From DATFYM01 sp035315065 (GTDB lineage Bacteria > Acidobacteriota > Terriglobia > UBA7540), in NCBI GenBank assembly GCA_035315065.1, contig DATFYM010000191.1, positions 1-46,611 of the forward strand: a stretch of 46,611 bases of DNA, given 5' to 3'. Every line of letters begins with the position of its first letter. Position 1 is the stretch's first letter. The notes under the pieces were generated by a model. The model was not told the origin of the DNA. It did not search any database and was given only the letters and a program-made list of their open reading frames with translations. Shown here piece after piece: positions 1 through 8,419 of this stretch. Made by a program: the position numbers and the translations under genes.

Positions 1-1
1 G

Positions 2-124
2 CGTCCCTCTTGTCTCGATTTGATCACCCTCCTCCGCAAGGAAGCTGCCGAGCATCCCGAACTGCTGAAACAACTCGGCATTCAGCCTAGTTCCTCCCAG
101 TTCGTCGCTGCTGCTGCGGCTTAG
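2..124 (+). CDS. C-terminal end of an unidentified gene (5' end outside window)
   Basis: An open frame enters from the left edge and stops at TAG 122-124. The last 40 codons include an amphipathic stretch (LITLLRKEAAEHPELLKQLG) and end in five alanines. The frame is open from the first base and codon use matches the neighbours, so it is probably the end of a real gene. I do not recognise the family. Confidence 0.45.
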   Translation, partial: RPSCLDLITLLRKEAAEHPELLKQLGIQPSSSQFVAAAAA

Positions 125-138
125 AATGTAGAAACTCC

Positions 139-159
139 AGGGTACGGCAAGCCGTACCC
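139..159. repeat. Perfect short palindrome (GTACGG/CCGTAC hairpin)
   Basis: GGGTACGG and CCGTACCC face each other across a 3-base centre, about 15 bases after the first stop codon. It could form a small hairpin and act as a transcription terminator or REP-type element. It lacks a following T-run. Confidence 0.5.
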
Positions 160-178
160 CTACAGCGCCCGAATTGGG

Positions 179-331
179 CCTGGGAGCGCGGGCGTCCCGC
201 TCGCTCTTGCCTGCAACCTCAAACGAGGCCGTAAGCTCTTACCCGCGCCATTCAACCAGTTCGGGAAGCGGCGCGGGTCCGGCCAGAAGGGAAGCGCAGA
301 TAAGAGCGGGCGAGACGCCCGCGCTCCCAGG
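179..331. repeat. GC-rich inverted repeat, REP/MITE-like
   Basis: GGGAGCGCGGGCGTC followed by a CGCTCGCTCTT-like tail (about 180-206) returns inverted at about 303-331 (AAGAGCGGGCGAGACG, then CCCGCGCTCCC). The arms are about 26 bases with a few mismatches, separated by roughly 95 bases. No gene is seen between them. The arrangement suggests a non-autonomous repeat element upstream of the PD40/TPR gene. No transposase is present. Confidence 0.55.
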
Positions 332-399
332 CGGCAGGCGCACTTTGGCTTGTGATATTGGTCACAGCCAGAGGTGGGGAGTCCCGCCACAATGGCTTC

Positions 400-2892
400 A
401 TGGGAATCTCCGGGCCGCGACGTGGTGCAGACAAACTGGCAACTCGTATTCTCGCCACCATCGCTATCAGCGCTTCAGTGGCAGCGACGGTCGCGACGCG
501 GGGCGGACTGGCGGCGCAGCATCCCGCGCGACCGGTCCCAATCACCATCGACTACCCGGCGGACGGATCGATTTTCCCACCGGAGATCACCGCCCCCACC
601 TTCCTCTGGCGCGATACTGCCGAGGGCGCCACGGCATGGCGGATCGAGGTGGCGTTTGCCGATGGCTCGGCTCCCATCGAGCTGGAATCGCGAGGCGAGC
701 GGTTGCGTCTCGGCGAGATCGACGAGCGTTGCGTTTCCTCCACGAATGAATTGCCTAAGCTCACGCCCCAGCAAGCCGCGGCCCGCACTTGGACCCCCGA
801 CGCCGCGACCTGGGCGGCGATCAAGGAGCGCTCTTCGGAGCATCCGGCGACGGTGACGATTACCGGCTTCGGGAACGGGAACGCGGATCGAGCCATTTCC
901 CAAGGCCGGGTCACGATCGAAACCTCGAAGGATCCCGTCGGCGCGCCGATCTTCTACCGCGATGTGCCGCTGATGCCCTCCGATCTGGAGAAGGGCGTGA
1001 TCAAGCCGCTGGCTCCCACGGCTATGCACCTGATCGCCTGGCGGCTGCGCAACGTCGCCGAGCCCCAAAGCCGGGTGCTGCTGGAGGGCATGCACACGTG
1101 CGCCAATTGCCATTCTTTTTCCCGCGACGGCCAGACACTGGGCATGGACCTCGACGGCCCCGGGAACGATAAGGGGCTATACGCCATCGCCTCCATCAAA
1201 CCGGAAATGTCCATCCGCAATGAGGATGTGATCTCGTGGACTTCCTTTCGGGACGCGGAGCCGGCGGGAAACATGAGAATCGGCTTCATGTCGCAGGTTT
1301 CACCGGACGGACAGAGTGTCGTCACCACCTTCAAGGGCGCCTACTACGTTAACAACTTCAAGGACTACCGATTCCTGCAGGTGTTCTATCCAACGCGCGG
1401 CATTCTGGCTTGGTACAACAGGGCGGCGGGCCGAAGACAGCCTCTGCCCGGAGCCGACGATCCGCTCTATGTACACACCGACGCCGTTTGGAGTCCCGAC
1501 GGCAAGTATCTGGTTTTTGCGCGCGCGGAAGCGAAAGATCCCTACCCCGAAGGCTGGAAGCCGGCCGAGCACGCCAACGACCAGGACGAGACCCCGATTC
1601 AATACGACCTCTACCGGATACCTTTCAACGGCGGGCAAGGTGGGCAACCGGAACCTATCGCCGGCGCCTCGCGCAACGGCATGAGCAACAGCTTCCCCAA
1701 GGTTTCGCCCGACGGCCGGTGGATCGTCTTTGTCGAGGCGCACAACGGCCAGTTGATGCGTCCCGACAGCCAGCTTTACATCGTGCCGGCGGAAGGCGGC
1801 ACGGCGCGGCGGATGCGCGCGAATACGACGCTCATGAACTCCTGGCACAGCTTTTCGCCCAATGGCCGCTGGCTGGTGTTCTCTTCCAAGGCCCGCTCGC
1901 CTTATACCCAGATGTATCTGACGCACCTGGACGAGCAGGGCAACGACAGCCCGCCCATTCTGGTCGACAACACAACCGCTGCCAACCGCGCCGTAAACAT
2001 TCCCGAGTTCGTGAACATTCCTCAAGACGGCTTGGCGAAGATCAACGTGCCGGCGGCTGAGTTCTACCGACTATTCGACCTTGCGGTGGAGTTGGCGACC
2101 AAAGGCCAGACTGAGGAGGCCATCGCGGAATGGAAGCAGGCCCTGGATCTCGATCCCGCCGACGCCAAGGCCAACTACAATTTTGGACTCGCGTTGCTGC
2201 GCAAGGGAACGCTCGATGAGGCTATCGCTCATTTCCGGACCGCCGTTGAGGCCAAACCCGAGTTCAGCGACGCCCAAGGCAACCTCGGTGCTGTCCTGCT
2301 CCAGGAGGGAAGGCTCGACGAGGCGATCCCACATCTCCAAGAGGCCGTGGCGGTGAAACCGCAGCATGGCGAGGCCCAGAGCAACCTCGGCATCGCCCTC
2401 TTGCAGAAAGGAAGGCTCGACGAAGCGATCGTTCATCTCCAGCAGGCGGTGGAGATCAACCCCAAGCAAGCGCAGAATCACCTCAATCTGGGCAATGGAT
2501 TCTACCTGCAAGGCAAAACGCGAGAGGCGTTGGAGCACTGGCACGAGGGGCTGCGCCTGGACCCGAACCACGTACCTCTTCTGAGCCAAACGGCGTGGGT
2601 GCTGGCCACCTGCCCAGAGGCCTCGATCCGAAACGGGACTGAGGCGGTGAAGCTGGCGCAGCGGGCAGTGGAAGTATCGGGCGGCAAGGACCCGGCAATC
2701 CTCGACACGCTGGCCGCCGCTCTGGCCGAGTCTGGCCGGTTTCCGGAAGCCATCGAGACCACGCGCCAGGCGCTGGCCCTGGCTACCGAACAGAACGCAC
2801 AACCGCTGGCCGAGGAGCTCAAGGCCCGAATGTCGCTTTACGAATCCAGGACTCCCTTTCGAGAAACCGCAGAAGCCCCAGCCACGCAGTAG
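400..2892 (+). CDS. Secreted PD40/TolB-like propeller and TPR protein with a CxxCH motif
   Basis: The 830-residue product starts with an arginine-containing n-region and a hydrophobic segment (ILATIAISASVAATVAT), consistent with export. A CxxCH motif (C234, C237, H238) could bind one c-type haem. The middle holds WD40-like PD40 blades (WSPDGKYLVF, VSPDGRWIVF, FSPNGRWLVF). The C-terminal third, from about residue 565, holds about six TPR repeats (EAIAEWKQALDLDP, EAIAHFRTAVEAKP, EAIVHLQQAVEINP). The ATG at 400 is preferred to an upstream in-frame GTG at 352 because the signal peptide follows it directly; neither has a strong ribosome binding site. Function is not known. A periplasmic redox or scaffold role is inference. 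Confidence 0.85.
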   Translation: MGISGPRRGADKLATRILATIAISASVAATVATRGGLAAQHPARPVPITIDYPADGSIFPPEITAPTFLWRDTAEGATAWRIEVAFADGSAPIELESRGERLRLGEIDERCVSSTNELPKLTPQQAAARTWTPDAATWAAIKERSSEHPATVTITGFGNGNADRAISQGRVTIETSKDPVGAPIFYRDVPLMPSDLEKGVIKPLAPTAMHLIAWRLRNVAEPQSRVLLEGMHTCANCHSFSRDGQTLGMDLDGPGNDKGLYAIASIKPEMSIRNEDVISWTSFRDAEPAGNMRIGFMSQVSPDGQSVVTTFKGAYYVNNFKDYRFLQVFYPTRGILAWYNRAAGRRQPLPGADDPLYVHTDAVWSPDGKYLVFARAEAKDPYPEGWKPAEHANDQDETPIQYDLYRIPFNGGQGGQPEPIAGASRNGMSNSFPKVSPDGRWIVFVEAHNGQLMRPDSQLYIVPAEGGTARRMRANTTLMNSWHSFSPNGRWLVFSSKARSPYTQMYLTHLDEQGNDSPPILVDNTTAANRAVNIPEFVNIPQDGLAKINVPAAEFYRLFDLAVELATKGQTEEAIAEWKQALDLDPADAKANYNFGLALLRKGTLDEAIAHFRTAVEAKPEFSDAQGNLGAVLLQEGRLDEAIPHLQEAVAVKPQHGEAQSNLGIALLQKGRLDEAIVHLQQAVEINPKQAQNHLNLGNGFYLQGKTREALEHWHEGLRLDPNHVPLLSQTAWVLATCPEASIRNGTEAVKLAQRAVEVSGGKDPAILDTLAAALAESGRFPEAIETTRQALALATEQNAQPLAEELKARMSLYESRTPFRETAEAPATQ

Positions 2893-3230
2893 GTTGTCAG
2901 TGGTCAGTTGTCAAAAAGTATGAAGAATTAGGCATACGGCGGTCTCTGGCCGCAACCAAGAAGAAGAGCTCAACACAGAGGTCGCAGAGGTTTACGGAGA
3001 CCACTGAGAAGTAAAGACTTGAGTACACCTCCCCCCGGTTCCGCGCGAATGAGCTTAGGGGGTCTGGGGTGGAGCTAAATGCGTTGGCACGCTCTTCTCT
3101 GTGGCCTCGGTGAGCCCTCGGCGATCTCCGCGTTAAGCTCTTATCTTCTTTCAAATGCCCTCAGTCGCCAGTTGCCACTCAGCCGTCGGCCGACTGCAAC
3201 CGACCACTGACAACTGACGACTGACAACTT
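2893..3230. repeat. Intergenic period-7 array pair (GTCAGTG word) between convergent genes, with a period-9 insert
   Basis: The region opens directly after the TAG of the upstream gene with GTTGTCAGTGGTCAGTTGTC (2893-2912). It closes at about 3160-3228 with the inverted words CACTGACAACTGACGACTG, both in steps of seven bases. Between them lies a second pair in steps of about nine bases (CACAGAGGTCGCAGAGG near 2972 and its inverse CTCTGTGGCCTCGGTGAG near 3099). No gene is visible in these roughly 340 bases. Confidence 0.7.
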
Positions 3231-3234
3231 CAAT

Positions 3235-3990
3235 TCAATGGTACCCCATGCCCGGGTAGAGCATATTGAGCGCGAAGTCAAATATCGGCCGGAAGATGTA
3301 ACCGAAGAGCTTCCAGCACAATAGTAAGCCGATGAGCGCGAAGGTCCGATTGTGACTCAAGGAGGCAAAGCGACGAGCGGCGTCCTCGGGCAGCAGGAGG
3401 CCGGCGGCGGTGTTGCCGTCCAGAGGCGGCACAGGTAGCAAGTTGAAGGCAGCCAGCAGCAGGTTAAGCGAAAACAGGATGCTAAGAAACATGGCCAGCC
3501 CGTCGGCGAATCCGGGCGACCTCGCCGCGACCACGTGGCTGAATCCGGCCGACTCAGGCGCCGCCAGGACTCCGGCGATGATGCCGGCATGAATGCCCAC
3601 CACTGCCACCAGCATCAGGGCGATATTGGCCAGCGGTCCGGCGAGCGCCATCCAGGCGGCGCGGCGCGGATGGCGGAATTGCCAGGCGGGATCGTAGGGC
3701 GCGCTGCCCCAGCCGATCATCCAGCCGCCGAGGGCATAGGAAAGCAGCGGCACGATGATGGTGCCGAAAGGCTCACGGCGCATGTGGGGAATCGGATTGA
3801 GCGTCACCTGACCGCTGTGGAAAGCGGTGGGATCGCCGCCCCACTTGGCCACCAGCGCGTGCGCCGCTTCGTGACAGGTGAGGGAGAGAAGGAAAACGAT
3901 GTACCAGACGGCGCCGGTAGCGATGAGGTCAGGGTTCACTAGGTTTAGACCAGCTTGATAAGATAGCAGAGAAGGTCGATTCTCGTACAT
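3235..3990 (-). CDS. Site-2-type membrane metalloprotease (peptidase M50 family)
   Basis: This 251-residue integral membrane protein has the M50 zinc motif HEAAH (H40, E41, H44) inside a hydrophobic helix and the downstream motif FNLLPVPPLDG that supplies the third zinc ligand. The segment AWMALAGPLANIALML is typical of the family. Such proteases cut substrates within the membrane, often in regulated proteolysis. The substrate is unknown, and no anti-sigma factor is adjacent. The chosen start (ATG 3988-3990, MYENRPSLL) avoids overlap with the divergent antitoxin; the frame is open further upstream. This start lies inside a palindrome that may be the antitoxin operator, so an internal start is possible. 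Confidence 0.85.
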   Translation of the reverse strand: MYENRPSLLSYQAGLNLVNPDLIATGAVWYIVFLLSLTCHEAAHALVAKWGGDPTAFHSGQVTLNPIPHMRREPFGTIIVPLLSYALGGWMIGWGSAPYDPAWQFRHPRRAAWMALAGPLANIALMLVAVVGIHAGIIAGVLAAPESAGFSHVVAARSPGFADGLAMFLSILFSLNLLLAAFNLLPVPPLDGNTAAGLLLPEDAARRFASLSHNRTFALIGLLLCWKLFGYIFRPIFDFALNMLYPGMGYH

Positions 3991-3999
3991 GAGGTACGA
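3983..3999. promoter_or_regulatory. Putative Phd/YefM-type operator palindrome
   Basis: TCGTAC and GTACGA face each other across five bases, 20 bases upstream of the antitoxin ATG. Phd/YefM-family repressors commonly bind short palindromes with GTAC-containing cores, so autoregulation is plausible. The site also covers the predicted M50 start codon. Confidence 0.4.
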
Positions 4000-4019
4000 A
4001 AAACGAGTGAGGACGCACC

Positions 4020-4286
4020 ATGGTTCGCATCCCCTCCAGCAAAGTACGAAGAGATTTTGCAGAGACGGTGAATCGCGTTGCCTATGGCCGAGAGCGGGTT
4101 GTCGTCCATCGCCGCGACGAGGACCTCGCAGCACTGATTCCCGTCGAGGACTTAGCTTTGCTTGAAGAACTCGAAGATCGCCGGGACATCAGGGAGGCAG
4201 AACACGTCTTGGAGGAGGCTAAGACCAAGCATGAACGGCCCATCCCCTGGGAGAAGGCCAAGAAGCGGCTGGTTCACAAGGGCTGA
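4020..4286 (+). CDS. Phd/YefM-family antitoxin, orphan
   Basis: The 88-residue product has the Phd/YefM N-terminal pattern (IPSSKVRRDFAETVNRVAYGRERVVVHRR, DEDLAALIPVEDLALLEELED), a DNA-binding fold usually encoded just before its toxin. GAGG lies seven to eight bases before the ATG. The charged C-terminus (about residues 62-85) would normally wrap the toxin. No toxin follows: 27 bases later the convergent YgiT-type gene ends. It is therefore an orphan antitoxin, either a remnant or a domesticated repressor. Confidence 0.8.
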   Translation: MVRIPSSKVRRDFAETVNRVAYGRERVVVHRRDEDLAALIPVEDLALLEELEDRRDIREAEHVLEEAKTKHERPIPWEKAKKRLVHKG

Positions 4287-4313
4287 TTCCTCTGAACGGG
4301 TCTGGCGGTTTAT

Positions 4314-4556
4314 CTAGACAACTTGGTAGGATCGCCCCATCGGCTGGAAGTCAGCGGTCTCCTGCCGTTCGAGCTTAACCCTGATCTCCTCGAATCGGCG
4401 AATCGTAGCGTCGTAGTACAGTCGCTCACCGCAATGCAGGCACACCTCGGCGCGAACTCTCAGAACGGCGGTATGCACCCCGCCTCGAAGCAGCTTCTCA
4501 ACTTCCTTCTCCACCATTTCGCCACCGCAGACCGGGCATTTTGTGAAAGGCATCAT
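4314..4556 (-). CDS. YgiT-type zinc-finger protein (MqsA N-terminal-like), orphan
   Basis: The 80-residue protein has two CxxC pairs (C7/C10 and C39/C42) in the arrangement of YgiT-type zinc fingers, the metal-binding half of MqsA-like antitoxins. The ATG at 4556 is chosen because AAAGGAGG sits eight bases upstream; a longer in-frame reading from 4577 lacks this. It follows the ABC exporter gene by 17 bases on the same strand and may be cotranscribed. No DUF4258/MqsR-type toxin is adjacent and there is no C-terminal HTH, so its role is uncertain. Confidence 0.75.
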   Translation of the reverse strand: MMPFTKCPVCGGEMVEKEVEKLLRGGVHTAVLRVRAEVCLHCGERLYYDATIRRFEEIRVKLERQETADFQPMGRSYQVV

Positions 4557-4573
4557 GAAGGCTTCCTCCTTTC

Positions 4574-6550
4574 TCAAGTTCGATCCTGCCCGCGCAACAA
4601 CCGTACCGGATCGGGTACATCACCATTCCCGCGAGATGAGGCGATTGTCTCCTCGGTCGCACTCCGGGATTCGTCGCCCTCGCCTGGCGCCAGAAACAGG
4701 TTTGCCTCCAACCCGTGCTGCTTGGTATAAAGCTCGTAGTAGCGCCCGCTGGCGGCGTAGAGGGATTCGTGTGTGCCACGCTCAATGATGCGTCCGCCCT
4801 CGACCACCAGGATCTGGTCGGCGCGGCGAATGGTGGAAAGGCGGTGGGCGATGACGAACGTGGTGCGCCCGCGCATCAGGTAAGAGAGCCCTTCCTGAAT
4901 CAGGGCCTCTGACTCGGAATCGAGGCTGGACGTAGCTTCATCCAGAATCAGAAGCCGCGGGTCGGCGAGGATGGCGCGAGCGATGGAGACGCGCTGCTTC
5001 TGGCCGCCCGAGAGCTTCACCCCGCGCTCGCCCACAATCGTCTCGTATTTCTTTTCGAAGGTCTCGGCGAATTCGTCCACCCGCGCGATGCGGCAGGCGG
5101 CCATGATCTGCTCTTCCGACGCGTCGGGCCGGGAGAAAACGACGTTCTCGCGGATGGTTCCGTCAAAGAGAAAGGTATCCTGCAGGACCACGCCGAGCTG
5201 GGTGCGGTAGGAAGCGAGCGCCACGGTGGAAAGGTCCACCCCGTCCACCCCGACGGCCCCGGCTGTGGGAGTGTGAAACGCCGCGATCAGCCCGATGATG
5301 GTGGACTTGCCCGCGCCGGAGGGTCCCACCAGGGCGGTGACGGTGCCGGGCGCAGCGCGAAACGAAACGCCATTGAGCACCGTCTTGCCGGCCTCGTAGG
5401 CGAAGCTGACGTTGTCGAAAACCACCTCGCCGCGAATCGGGCCCAGGGTGAGCGAGCGGTGGGGGTCGTCGTCCTCCGGCCGCTCGCGCATCACTTCGCG
5501 CGTGCGTTCGAGGCCCGCGAACGCCTCGCTGAGCTGCGTGCCGATGCCCACAATCTGCATGATGGGCGCAACGAGCATACCCAGGAAAATCGTGTAAGTG
5601 ACGAAAGTGCCGAGGGTCATGGAGCCGCCCACGATCCGGCGCGCGCCCATAAACATGATGAGGGCGCTGACCAAGCCGAAGAGGCTGGTGGCGCCCAGGC
5701 TCATGCCGGAAGTGTAGGTGAGCGTCTTCATGACGTTCTCCAGGAGCCGTTGAACGCCGCCCGCGAACACTTTCTGCTCGCGCTCTTCGGCATGATAGCC
5801 TTTCACTACGCGGACACCGCCCAGCGACTCGGTGAGACGTCCGGTGACCTCGGCGTTGATCTTCGAGCGTTCGCGGAATGCGGGGCGGATGATGCCGAAA
5901 GCCTTCTTGAGCGCCAGCCCAAAGCCCGCCAGAATCACGGCGGCAACGGCGGTCATGGCGACGCTGATCCGCAGGAGCACCACCAGCGCGAAGCAGGCGG
6001 TCATCACGCCGCCCACAAACTGCACCAAACCGGTGCCGATCAGATTGCGCACGCCTTCCACGTCGCTCATGATCCGCGCCACCAGCGTGCCGGTCTTGTT
6101 GGAATCGTAATAGGCAACCGGAAGGCGCGAGATGTGCGCCTGAACTTTACAGCGCAACTCGGCGATCAGCCGTTGCGCTTCTTTGGAAAGGAGCTGAGTA
6201 AGGGAAAAGTCGGTGACGGCCTGCACCAGGGTCGCGAGCACCACCGCCCCCAACAGCGGCTTCAGAAGCTGAAGGTGACGCTTGCCGATGACGTCGTCGA
6301 TCAGGTACTTCGATGAAAGCGGCAGAACGAATCCGGCGAGCCGGTTAACTGCCATCAGGATGAAGCCAAGAGCCAGCAACCCGCGCCGGGGGCCGACCAA
6401 GGCCCAGATATCCGGCAAAAGAACGCGCAGGCGCTCGGACGCAGGAACTTTCGGTTTCGCGTCCGCCTGGGCAGCATCCGCCGTCGAAGCGGACCGCTTG
6501 CGCCCCGCCCCGAAGCTGCCTGCTTCGTGAGAGTGAGTCCCGAACTTCAT
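4574..6550 (-). CDS. MsbA-like ABC exporter (fused permease and ATPase)
   Basis: The 658-residue half-transporter has an exporter-type membrane domain (about residues 45-340, with the coupling-region signature LPVAYYDSNKTGTLVARI). A nucleotide-binding domain follows, with Walker A GPSGAGKST (about 407), Q-loop LQDTFLFDGT, signature LSGGQKQR (about 514), Walker B LLILDEATSSLD and switch AHRLSTI. It probably works as a homodimer exporting lipids or drugs; the substrate cannot be read from sequence. Its ATG overlaps the stop of the upstream cytochrome gene as ATGA, indicating translational coupling. That overlap also sets the start, since the open frame runs much further upstream inside the cytochrome gene. 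Confidence 0.93.
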   Translation of the reverse strand: MKFGTHSHEAGSFGAGRKRSASTADAAQADAKPKVPASERLRVLLPDIWALVGPRRGLLALGFILMAVNRLAGFVLPLSSKYLIDDVIGKRHLQLLKPLLGAVVLATLVQAVTDFSLTQLLSKEAQRLIAELRCKVQAHISRLPVAYYDSNKTGTLVARIMSDVEGVRNLIGTGLVQFVGGVMTACFALVVLLRISVAMTAVAAVILAGFGLALKKAFGIIRPAFRERSKINAEVTGRLTESLGGVRVVKGYHAEEREQKVFAGGVQRLLENVMKTLTYTSGMSLGATSLFGLVSALIMFMGARRIVGGSMTLGTFVTYTIFLGMLVAPIMQIVGIGTQLSEAFAGLERTREVMRERPEDDDPHRSLTLGPIRGEVVFDNVSFAYEAGKTVLNGVSFRAAPGTVTALVGPSGAGKSTIIGLIAAFHTPTAGAVGVDGVDLSTVALASYRTQLGVVLQDTFLFDGTIRENVVFSRPDASEEQIMAACRIARVDEFAETFEKKYETIVGERGVKLSGGQKQRVSIARAILADPRLLILDEATSSLDSESEALIQEGLSYLMRGRTTFVIAHRLSTIRRADQILVVEGGRIIERGTHESLYAASGRYYELYTKQHGLEANLFLAPGEGDESRSATEETIASSRGNGDVPDPVRLLRGQDRT

Positions 6551-7080
6551 TGGGGAGGGTTCCAATCGGGCGCCGGAGACGCCAGAATCTGATGAACGGC
6601 GGCCGGCAGCTTGTCCGCGCCCGCCAGCAGAACGCTCACCTCCCAGAGTTGCTCGTTGGAAAGCGACGCATGAAAGCCCGGCATGCCCGTGAGTCGAATG
6701 CCGTTCTTGGCTTTCCAGAAAGTGACGCCGGCGGGATCGTCGGTGACCATCTCGTCCGGCTGGAAGAGTTGGGGCGCCGGCGGGAACATTCCCTTGGCGA
6801 CCGCAGGGGCAGCCTGACCAGGCAAGCCGTGGCACATGGCACAATTGGCTCGGTAGACGCGGGCACCGGCAGCGAGAGCGGCGTCATCCACGGTGATAGG
6901 GACTGTCTTGGGGGCTTCCTTGGCCAGAGTAGCGTGAAGAGCGGTCCGGGCCAGCGTACTTTCCATCGGCATGGGCGGGGCGGAGGTTGCCACCGGGGCA
7001 CTGCCGGAGCGGAAGTAGAGGTACCCCACCACCGGGACGAGCAGAACTCCAATGAGCAGGCCCGCTACAAAGCCTTTCAT
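6547..7080 (-). CDS. Membrane-anchored monohaem c-type cytochrome
   Basis: The 177-residue protein begins with an uncleaved-looking membrane anchor (FVAGLLIGVLLVPVVGYLYF) followed by a periplasmic domain with CAMCH (C80, C83, H84). A downstream GMPGF segment probably supplies the axial methionine. GGAGG four bases before the ATG fixes the start at 7080. It would carry electrons at the periplasmic face. It is coupled by ATGA to an ABC exporter, an unusual partner for a cytochrome. Confidence 0.9.
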   Translation of the reverse strand: MKGFVAGLLIGVLLVPVVGYLYFRSGSAPVATSAPPMPMESTLARTALHATLAKEAPKTVPITVDDAALAAGARVYRANCAMCHGLPGQAAPAVAKGMFPPAPQLFQPDEMVTDDPAGVTFWKAKNGIRLTGMPGFHASLSNEQLWEVSVLLAGADKLPAAVHQILASPAPDWNPPQ

Positions 7081-7089
7081 TGATCCTCC

Positions 7090-7190
7090 GTGCCAACGGG
7101 GTTCGGGATTCGGGGTTCGGGATTCGCAGAGGAGAATCGTGGTTCGGGCGTTGGTTCTGCGAATCCCGAACCCCGAATCCCGAACCCTCC
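7090..7190. repeat. Period-7 inverted array pair (TTCGGGA word)
   Basis: The left array repeats TTCGGGA/TTCGGGG in steps of seven. The right array (about 7159-7188) carries the inverse, GAATCCCGAACCCCGAATCC, so the RNA could fold into a hairpin. It lies between the rhomboid gene stop side and the cytochrome gene start, both on the minus strand. Confidence 0.7.
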
Positions 7191-7223
7191 TTTTGTCACC
7201 AACGTATTTGGGATATGCAGCAG

Positions 7224-8159
7224 CTATCCTCCTGCTTGCGTGAGGTGCATGGCCATCAAGACAAACGAGCCAGCGATGATGATCACCGCAAAAAGCGCCA
7301 GGACGTTCCACAGTTTGTCGCCCATGACGGTTTCCGAGTCGGTCTCGGGGACCACGTAACCGAGGGCCAGCCCGGAAACCAATCCGCCGATGTGGGCGGC
7401 ATTATCCACGGCGAAGAAGGGAAGCAAACCGAAAATCAGAATGTAGATGACCCAGCGCCAAAGCGTCCCGCGATACGCTTTACCCAGACCACCGTGATGG
7501 AAACTTGCGCCGATGAGAACGCCAATAAGACCCAGGATCGCACCGGAAGCGCCGATCGACATACCCATAGGATTCCAGAACAGGCTCAAAAGGAACCCCG
7601 CAACTCCGGTGACGAGATAGAAGACGACGAACTTGCTGGCGCCGAATAGGGCCTCCACTTGCGGCCCCAGGTCGAAGAGGCACCAGAGGTTCATGCCGAT
7701 GTGAAAGAGTCCGGCGTGGAGAAAGATCGCCGTTACCAGCCGCCACCATTGATGGCGAAAAACAATCAAAGGGCTCTTGGCGCCGAGTTCCTGGAGGACA
7801 CCGCCGTTGATCCCTCCCATCGACGGCGCGGGCATGCCCGGGCTCGACGCCTGCTGCGTCAAATACCAGCTCGCCGCATAAACCGCGATCGTGACCAAAA
7901 TGATCACCGAACATGCCGTGGAAGGGACGGGAAGCAACCCGCCCAGCACCTGGCCCGACCCGGAGCTTTGGGAGCGCGCTCGCGGCGATCGCAACTTCAT
8001 GCCGCAGAACGGGCACTCGGAGGCCCCGCGCTCCACCAGCGCCCTGCAGTTGGGGCACATGCGATGGGAGGTGTCGTAAGACTCCTTGCCGGCAAACAGG
8101 GCGTCCAGCGAGTTCTTCCACCGCTCCAGCTTGAATCTGAGCTTGGGAGAGAGTTCCAT
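7224..8159 (-). CDS. Rhomboid-family intramembrane serine protease with N-terminal zinc ribbon
   Basis: The 311-residue protein starts with a cytoplasmic segment holding a zinc ribbon (C35, C38, C49, C52; MCPNCRALV, ECPFCG). The rhomboid core follows: HAGLFHIGMNLWCLFDLG, the serine motif GASGAILGL and the catalytic-histidine helix AAHIGGLVSGLALG. Six to seven hydrophobic helices are visible. The fold predicts cleavage of membrane-spanning substrates, which remain unknown. The ribosome binding site before ATG 8159 is weak, but the start agrees with the zinc-ribbon domain. Confidence 0.92.
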   Translation of the reverse strand: MELSPKLRFKLERWKNSLDALFAGKESYDTSHRMCPNCRALVERGASECPFCGMKLRSPRARSQSSGSGQVLGGLLPVPSTACSVIILVTIAVYAASWYLTQQASSPGMPAPSMGGINGGVLQELGAKSPLIVFRHQWWRLVTAIFLHAGLFHIGMNLWCLFDLGPQVEALFGASKFVVFYLVTGVAGFLLSLFWNPMGMSIGASGAILGLIGVLIGASFHHGGLGKAYRGTLWRWVIYILIFGLLPFFAVDNAAHIGGLVSGLALGYVVPETDSETVMGDKLWNVLALFAVIIIAGSFVLMAMHLTQAGG

Positions 8160-8213
8160 GAGGTTTCCAGAAAGCTCTAAAAGCTAGTATGACGGATAAC
8201 CGACGGGAAGAGA

Positions 8214-8340
8214 AGCCAGTATTCAGTTCTCAGTCTTTCAGTCATCAGCCCTCCAGCTCTCGCTCCTTTTTTCAGGGTCAAGCTCGGGCTTTCTCTTGAC
8301 TGAGAACTGAAAACTGAAAACTGAATACTGGCTTCTCTTC
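8214..8340. repeat. Period-7 inverted array pair (ACTGAAA word) in a divergent gap
   Basis: A left array (CAGTATTCAGTTCTCAGTC, 8218-8236) is answered at 8296-8334 by ACTGAAAACTGAAAACTGAA and a GGCTTCTCTTCCC end that mirrors GGGAAGAGAAGCC at 8205-8217. It occupies the gap between the divergent rhomboid and small-ORF genes. Confidence 0.7.
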
Positions 8341-8419
8341 CCCGCAGTCATCGCATAGAATGGCCGATGGACCCTGGATCATGATCCGGCAGGCGGTGAA
8401 ACACCGGCAGGAGGGCATT

